DNA of 19,359 bases from CBDUQI01 sp965369325 (GTDB taxonomy: Bacteria > Pseudomonadota > Gammaproteobacteria > Steroidobacterales > JBCBZW01), in contig CBDUQI010000107.1 of NCBI GenBank assembly GCA_965369325.1, positions 1-19,359 of the forward strand, read 5' to 3'. The notes beneath the pieces are model-generated. The model was not told the origin of the DNA, searched no databases, and saw only the letters and a program-made list of their open reading frames with translations. Positions within the stretch are counted from its first letter, which is position 1. The number at the start of each line of letters is the position of its first letter. This document shows positions 14,948 through 19,359 of the stretch, piece by piece. The position numbers were made by a program, and so were the translations under genes.

Positions 14948-14983
14948 GTCGTCTTACCTTTAACCCTTAAATCTTGGGGCGGT

Positions 14984-15012
14984 ATTCTAGCCCCGTGTCC
15001 GCATCGCAACAA
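14984..15012 (-). promoter_or_regulatory. rpsO promoter
   Basis: On the minus strand TTGTTG (15007-15012) and TAGAAT (14984-14989) are separated by 17 bp. Transcription would begin near 14977 and give a ~30-nt leader. The -10 lies in the loop of a GGGGC/GCCCC inverted repeat. Confidence 0.5.
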
Positions 15013-15019
15013 GGAAAAT

Positions 15020-15049
15020 CAACACCTTTTTCAATGGTTTTTAGTGTTG
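15020..15049 (-). terminator. Weak terminator-like hairpin at the truB end
   Basis: CAACAC and GTGTTG pair across an A-rich 18-nt loop and are followed by ATTTTCC in the transcript. The left arm overlaps the last codons of truB. The stem is weak, so read-through into rpsO is likely. Confidence 0.35.
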
Positions 15050-16021
15050 AAATAGCCTCTTGGGCGCTACTCGCCCATCTTCAGTGATTCTGCCCATCCC
15101 CAGGAAGCTGGAATCTTCCTCGTAAAGGCGTACCCAGCCCTCGCTCGGCGCCTGTGGAACCAGCACTGGCTGGCCGTTTTTGAGGTACTGGGCACTCTCC
15201 GGCCGTAATTTTACCGGTGGCCACTGGGCGATGGCGCTGTCCACGGGCAGCAGCAGCGCATCCAACCCGTCCTGCCCGTCCTGCTCGGCCCTCGCCTTTA
15301 GTGCCTCCAGCCCCGTCATCGTGAGCAGATCCGGCGCCGGAACATCCCCCTCAAGGCGATCGGCCTCGCCACCTTCCTGACGGGCGCCATACGGGCCCGC
15401 AGCGGTACGGCGCAACGCGGTCACAAACGCATGGGTTCCTAAAGTGGCGGCAATATCCTCCACCAGGGTGCGCACGTAAGTGCCCTTGGAGCAGTGCACC
15501 TGCATACTCGCGTACTCGTGCTTGAGTTCAATCAGTTCCAACCCGTGGATGGTCACCGGGCGCGGCTTGCGCTCAACTTCGATGCCCTCGCGGGCCAGTT
15601 TGTACAGTCGCTGGCCGTTGTGCTTGAGCGCTGAGTACATCGGCGGAAGCTGTTCAATCGGCCCTCTAAAGCCCTCGATCGCCTTGCGCAGCGTCGCCTC
15701 GCTGACGTGCGAGGGGTCCGATTCGGCCACCACCTTGCCCTCAGCATCGCCGGTATCGGTACGCTGGCCTAAGCGGCAAGTCACCTCATAGCGCTTATCC
15801 GCGTCCAACAGGAATGCAGAAAGCTTGGTCGCATGGCCGAAACAAACGGGTAACAAGCCGCTGGCCAACGGGTCCAGACTGCCAGTGTGCCCGGCCTTAC
15901 GCGCCTCGAACAAACGCTTGACCTGTTGCAGGGCCTGGTTAGAACTCATGCCGATGGGTTTGTCGAGCAACAGCACGCCGTTCACGGCGCGCCCGCGCTG
16001 TCGTGATCTGCGGGCGCCCAT
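15041..16021 (-). CDS. truB: tRNA pseudouridine(55) synthase TruB
   Basis: TruB converts uridine 55 in the T-loop of elongator tRNAs to pseudouridine and also acts as a tRNA folding chaperone. The 326 residues start MGARRSRQRGRAVNGVLLLDK. The catalytic motif AGHTGSLDPLASG has its Asp at 50 (E. coli D48). Further family blocks are KRYEVTCRLGQRTDTGDAEG (about 81-100), the PPMYSALKHNGQRLY loop and KGTYVRTLVEDI. A C-terminal PUA-like segment ends FLGMGRITEDGRVAPKRLF. About 20 residues inserted around 220-240 are Glu/Gly/Asp-rich and unlike E. coli. The ATG at 16019-16021 lies 3 bp after the rbfA stop with only a weak ribosome-binding site, which suggests translational coupling. Confidence 0.96.
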   Translation of the reverse strand: MGARRSRQRGRAVNGVLLLDKPIGMSSNQALQQVKRLFEARKAGHTGSLDPLASGLLPVCFGHATKLSAFLLDADKRYEVTCRLGQRTDTGDAEGKVVAESDPSHVSEATLRKAIEGFRGPIEQLPPMYSALKHNGQRLYKLAREGIEVERKPRPVTIHGLELIELKHEYASMQVHCSKGTYVRTLVEDIAATLGTHAFVTALRRTAAGPYGARQEGGEADRLEGDVPAPDLLTMTGLEALKARAEQDGQDGLDALLLPVDSAIAQWPPVKLRPESAQYLKNGQPVLVPQAPSEGWVRLYEEDSSFLGMGRITEDGRVAPKRLFQH

Positions 16022-16024
16022 GGG

Positions 16025-16450
16025 CTATTGCTCGTCTTCGGCAGGTGAGGATTCATCCGCCGCCGGCATCTGCTCGGCCTCGGCGGCAGTGCGCGTCGAT
16101 GCGCCAGGCAGTCCGCAGGACACCAGCGCGTCGATACGCGCTGCCCGCTCGTTGCTCTCGTCGTAGATAAATCTCAGCTGCGGGGTGTTGCGCACCACCA
16201 AAGCACGCCCGAGCGATGTACGCAAAAAGCCCGAGGCGGAGGCCAGCCCCTCGCGGGTGCCTTCCAGATCTGATTCTGGATTCAGGACACTGTAGTACAC
16301 GCGCGCCAAACTCAAATCGCGCGTGACTTCAACGTCGGTCACGGTAACAAACCCCATGCGTGGATCGCGTAGCTCGCGACTAATCAAGTCGCTCAGCACT
16401 CGTTTGATCTGCCCGCCCAGACGCTGGGTGCGCTTGAAGTCTCTGGCCAC
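16025..16450 (-). CDS. rbfA: 30S ribosome-binding factor RbfA
   Basis: RbfA binds immature 30S subunits and assists late 16S 5'-end maturation, particularly in the cold. Characteristic blocks are MARDFKRTQRLGGQIKRVL at the start, ISRELRDPRMGFVTVTDVEV (about 25-44), the SLARVYYSVLN strand and ASGFLRTSLGRALVVRNTPQ with the KH-like fold, then LRFIYDES. The tail (last ~30 residues) is acidic and Ala/Glu/Ser-rich, longer than the fold needs. I chose the GTG at 16448-16450 because it reproduces the conserved beginning; GTG at 16463-16465 would add five residues (MLPSP), and that codon is buried in a hairpin. It sits between infB and truB, as in E. coli. Confidence 0.93.
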   Translation of the reverse strand: MARDFKRTQRLGGQIKRVLSDLISRELRDPRMGFVTVTDVEVTRDLSLARVYYSVLNPESDLEGTREGLASASGFLRTSLGRALVVRNTPQLRFIYDESNERAARIDALVSCGLPGASTRTAAEAEQMPAADESSPAEDEQ

Positions 16451-16462
16451 GGGGCTCGGCAA

Positions 16463-16482
16463 CACGCACTACAAAGTGCGTG
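16463..16482 (-). promoter_or_regulatory. Hairpin over the infB stop codon before rbfA
   Basis: In the transcript CACGCAC (16476-16482 reversed) pairs perfectly with GTGCGTG (16463-16469 reversed) across TTTGTA. The stem and loop contain the end of infB, including its TAG, and the upstream GTG candidate of rbfA. Ribosomes finishing infB would open it, which suggests translational coupling. No T run follows, so termination is unlikely. Confidence 0.45.
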
Positions 16483-19024
16483 CCACCTCTTTGCGTTCAA
16501 AGCACTCAATCTGGTCGCCGGGTTTTACGTCGTTGTAATTACGCACGCCGATGCCGCACTCGGTGCCGGAGCGCACATCAGTCACGTCATCTTTAAAGCG
16601 ACGCAGTGATTCCAGTTCGCCCTCGTAGATCACAACGTTGTCGCGAAGAACACGAATCGGCAGATTACGCTTGACGTAACCCTCGGTGATCATACAGCCC
16701 GCAACGTTGCCGAACTTGGGTGAGCGGAAGACATCGCGCACTTCCGCCAGCCCGACAATCTCTTCCTTGATTTCCGGCGACAGCATGCCACTCAGGGCTG
16801 CCTTGACCTGATCAATCACCTCGTAGATCACGCTGTGATAGCGCAGCTCCACGCCTTTGTCTTTGATCGCATTACGTGCGCTGCCGTCGGCCCGCACGTT
16901 AAACCCGATCATCACCGCGTTGGATGCCGCCGCTAGATTGACGTCGGACTCGTTAATACCGCCGACGCCGTTGGAGACAACATTCACCGCCACCTCGTCG
17001 TTGGACAGCGAGGTTAACGCCTCGCCCAGTGCCTCGGCGCTGCCTTGCACGTCGGCCTTGATTACGACCGCAAGTTTGGACACATCGCCATCGGCCATGC
17101 GGTTCATAAAGTCATCAAGGCTGGCCGCCGCTTTGCGCTTGAGTTTGCTATCGCGCTGTTTGTCGGCACGGTACTCGGCCACTTCGCGGGCCTTGCGCTC
17201 GTCCTCCAAGACGTTGAAGTCATCGCCCGCATTCGGCGTGCCCGACAGCCCCAGCACCACGGCCGGATATGACGGCGTGGCCTCCTTCAGTGGCTGACCG
17301 GCCTCATCAAACATGGCACGTACCCGACCGAACTCCTGGCCGGCCAGGATGGCATCCCCCTGGCGCAGCGTGCCGCGAGACACCAGCACCGTCGCGACCG
17401 CACCGCGGCCTTTTTCAAGGCTGGACTCGATCACGACACCACTGGCAGGCCCGTCCGTCACCGCCTTAAGCTCCAGCACCTCGGCTTGCAGCAAAATCGC
17501 CTCAAGCAGGGCATCCACGCCATCGCCTGTCAGGGCAGAGACCGGCACAAACTGCGTTTCGCCACCCCAGTCTTCAGGTATCACGTTGTGCTGACTCAGT
17601 TCCTGTTTCACCCGTTCCGGATCCGCTTCAGCCTTATCCATCTTGTTAACGGCCACGATCACCGGCACTTGCGCCGCCGCAGCGTGCTGCACCGCTTCAA
17701 CCGTCTGCGGCATAACACCGTCGTCGGCCGCGACCACCAGGATCACGATATCGGTGACCTGCGCACCACGGGCACGCATTGCAGTAAACGCCGCGTGTCC
17801 GGGCGTATCCAAAAAGCTGACGACGCCCTTGTCCGTTTCGACATGATAAGCACCAATGTGCTGGGTAATGCCACCCGCCTCACCTTCGGTGACTTTGGTG
17901 CGACGAATGTAATCAAGCAATGAGGTCTTGCCGTGATCAACATGGCCCATGATGGTGACTACCGGCGGACGCGAAACTTGCTCACCGCCGCCCTGCGCAG
18001 CAGCCTCAATCACCTGATCCTCAATCTGATCTTCGCGAATCAGCTTGGCGGTGTGGCCCATCTCTTCAACCACAAGCACTGCGGTGTCCTGATCCAGCGA
18101 CTGATTTATGGTCGCCATGGTGCCCATGCCCATTAGCTGGCGGATCACCTCAGCGGCCTTCACTGCCATCCGTTGTGCCAGCTCGCCGACCGTAATGGTT
18201 TCGGGAATAGCGACTTCACGCACCAGCGGCTCGGTTGGACGCTCAAACCCATGCTGGGTGCCAACGGATACCGACACTGGACGTCGGCGTGCTTTTTTCT
18301 TGCGCCGCTTGCCGCCCGCGCCTTGTGACACGTGCAATTGTTGCCCCTGACCTTTGCGCTGGCCACCCGGCTGAGCGCGCTTTTGTTTCTGTTGCTGTTG
18401 CTGGCGCTTCTCATCTTCACGCTTACGAGCTTCGGCTTCAGCCTGCTTGCGTGCCAGCTCCTGCGCCCGACGGGCGTCTTGCTCGGCCTGTTCACGCTGC
18501 TGCTCAGCCTGACGCTCCGCATCTTCGGCGGCTTTTAGGCGCTCAGCCTCCTCAGCTTCGGCCGCGTTGCGCAAGCGCGCTTCCTCGGCCTCGCGCTGCA
18601 TGCGCTCTTCGTCCACTTTTTGCTGCTGCTCGCGCTCCGCCGCATCAATCTCATTCTGCGCTTTCTGCGCTTCTTCACGCAGCTTATCCTGCTCCGCCTG
18701 CGCCTGCTGCTGCAGCACTTCACGGTTGATGTAGGTACGCTTTTTGCGAACCTCCACGTTTACCGTGCGAGTACGCCCCTGGTTGGAGGCCAAACGCAAT
18801 TCACTCTGCGATTTACGCCGCAGCACAATTTTCTTCGGCTGCGCGTTATCGCCTTCGCCGCCGTGCTTGCGACGCATAAAACTCAGCAACGCCATTTTGT
18901 CGTCATCGCTTATCAGGTCGTTGGCCTGTTTTGCGGAAATACCCGCCTCTCCGAGCTGACTCAACAGGCGCTCGACTGGCACATTAACCTCTTCGGCAAA
19001 CTGTGTGACTGTCACATCACCCAT
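16469..19024 (-). CDS. infB: Translation initiation factor IF-2
   Basis: IF-2 is the GTPase that places fMet-tRNA on the 30S subunit and drives 50S joining. The 851 residues (E. coli 890) begin with an IF2-N domain (VTVTQFAEEVNVPVERLLSQ, 4-23). A long, charged Glu/Gln/Arg/Ala-rich coiled-coil region follows (about 100-215), then a Lys/Arg-rich patch (KRRKKKARRR). A second N-terminal module is at about 275-330. The G domain has GHVDHGKT (360-367), DTPGHAAF and NKMDKAEADP, followed by beta-barrel domains II-IV; the fMet-tRNA-binding C-terminus ends YNDVKPGDQIECFERKEVART. The ATG at 19022-19024 has AAGGAG six bases upstream and lies 18 bp after the nusA stop. The linker is the most repetitive part and shortens or lengthens easily across species. 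Confidence 0.97.
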   Translation of the reverse strand: MGDVTVTQFAEEVNVPVERLLSQLGEAGISAKQANDLISDDDKMALLSFMRRKHGGEGDNAQPKKIVLRRKSQSELRLASNQGRTRTVNVEVRKKRTYINREVLQQQAQAEQDKLREEAQKAQNEIDAAEREQQQKVDEERMQREAEEARLRNAAEAEEAERLKAAEDAERQAEQQREQAEQDARRAQELARKQAEAEARKREDEKRQQQQQKQKRAQPGGQRKGQGQQLHVSQGAGGKRRKKKARRRPVSVSVGTQHGFERPTEPLVREVAIPETITVGELAQRMAVKAAEVIRQLMGMGTMATINQSLDQDTAVLVVEEMGHTAKLIREDQIEDQVIEAAAQGGGEQVSRPPVVTIMGHVDHGKTSLLDYIRRTKVTEGEAGGITQHIGAYHVETDKGVVSFLDTPGHAAFTAMRARGAQVTDIVILVVAADDGVMPQTVEAVQHAAAAQVPVIVAVNKMDKAEADPERVKQELSQHNVIPEDWGGETQFVPVSALTGDGVDALLEAILLQAEVLELKAVTDGPASGVVIESSLEKGRGAVATVLVSRGTLRQGDAILAGQEFGRVRAMFDEAGQPLKEATPSYPAVVLGLSGTPNAGDDFNVLEDERKAREVAEYRADKQRDSKLKRKAAASLDDFMNRMADGDVSKLAVVIKADVQGSAEALGEALTSLSNDEVAVNVVSNGVGGINESDVNLAAASNAVMIGFNVRADGSARNAIKDKGVELRYHSVIYEVIDQVKAALSGMLSPEIKEEIVGLAEVRDVFRSPKFGNVAGCMITEGYVKRNLPIRVLRDNVVIYEGELESLRRFKDDVTDVRSGTECGIGVRNYNDVKPGDQIECFERKEVARTL

Positions 19025-19042
19025 GCGTCGCTCCTTGGGATG

Positions 19043-19359
19043 CTAGCCCTGCTCTTCCGCTTCTTCGAACCAATGCGCGCGTGCCGCCATAATCAGCTCG
19101 GCCGCCTTCTCCTGATCCAGCTCTTCGATATCTTCCAGATCGTCCACCGCAAGATCCGCCAGATCGTCGCGTGTAACGACCCCTTGCGCGGCCAACTTGA
19201 AGGCCAGTGCCTTATCCATCCCCGCCAGCCCCAGCAGATCTTCGGCAGGCTCTGCGCCTTCCATCTGCTCTTCCTGGGCGATCGCCTGGGTAATCAGCAC
19301 ATCTCGCGCACGGTTGCGCAACTCCTCGACCATTCCTTCGTCGAACTCTTCAATACCCA
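19043..19359 (-). CDS. nusA: Transcription factor NusA, C-terminal end (5' partial)
   Basis: NusA binds elongating RNA polymerase and modulates pausing, termination and antitermination. Only about the last 105 residues are inside the window; the frame is open to the right edge, and the ATG at 19331-19333 is internal. The visible part is the second acidic repeat (AR2) and its lead-in: the EELRNRARDVLITQAIAQEE helix, then EDLLGLAGMDKALAFKLAAQ, a DDLADLAVDDLEDIEEL acidic block, and AAELIMAARAHWF near the end. This matches the C-terminus of E. coli NusA, so the protein is of the long type with acidic repeats typical of gammaproteobacteria. The stop is TAG at 19043-19045. The position before infB is the conserved one. 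Confidence 0.95.
   Translation of the reverse strand, partial: GIEEFDEGMVEELRNRARDVLITQAIAQEEQMEGAEPAEDLLGLAGMDKALAFKLAAQGVVTRDDLADLAVDDLEDIEELDQEKAAELIMAARAHWFEEAEEQG

Overview
The window looks like core chromosome of a gammaproteobacterium of moderately high GC content. The gene order points there: nusA-infB-rbfA-truB-rpsO-pnp, smc-zipA-ligA and dksA-gluQ are classical gammaproteobacterial groupings. The organism carries Smc, not a MukB-type condensin, and encodes a PhaR-type regulator, so it probably makes polyhydroxyalkanoate (PHA) granules. The genus cannot be fixed from the sequence alone. I see no insertion sequence, prophage, CRISPR array, tRNA or rRNA.

Layout. Positions 1-426 hold the 3' end of an OB-like/DUF5666-type protein on the plus strand. 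It converges on a leftward cluster, smc-zipA-ligA-DUF6502 (7677 down to 475), in which the genes are tightly packed. A divergent control region (7678-7817) separates smc from queF. A rightward series follows: queF, dksA (with a long histone-H1-like Lys/Ala-rich N-terminal extension), gluQ, phaR, a probable small RNA gene (about 11106-11204), and a YheT-type alpha/beta hydrolase. A strong bidirectional terminator at 12432-12471 ends both the hydrolase and the leftward pnp-rpsO-truB-rbfA-infB-nusA cluster, which runs off the right edge.

Functions. The left cluster handles chromosome compaction (Smc), Z-ring anchoring (ZipA) and DNA nick sealing (LigA). QueF and GluQ act at two points of queuosine biology: synthesis of preQ1, and glutamylation of queuosine in tRNA(Asp). 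DksA links transcription to ppGpp. The right cluster couples transcription elongation/termination (NusA), translation initiation (IF-2), 30S maturation (RbfA, S15), tRNA pseudouridylation (TruB) and RNA decay (PNPase).

Points most worth a second look: the probable ~99-nt orphan small RNA between phaR and the hydrolase; the H1-like tail fused to DksA; gluQ, which has no ATG, GTG or TTG start ahead of its conserved N-terminus; the inverted repeats upstream of phaR; and a hairpin over the infB stop and one of the two possible rbfA starts.
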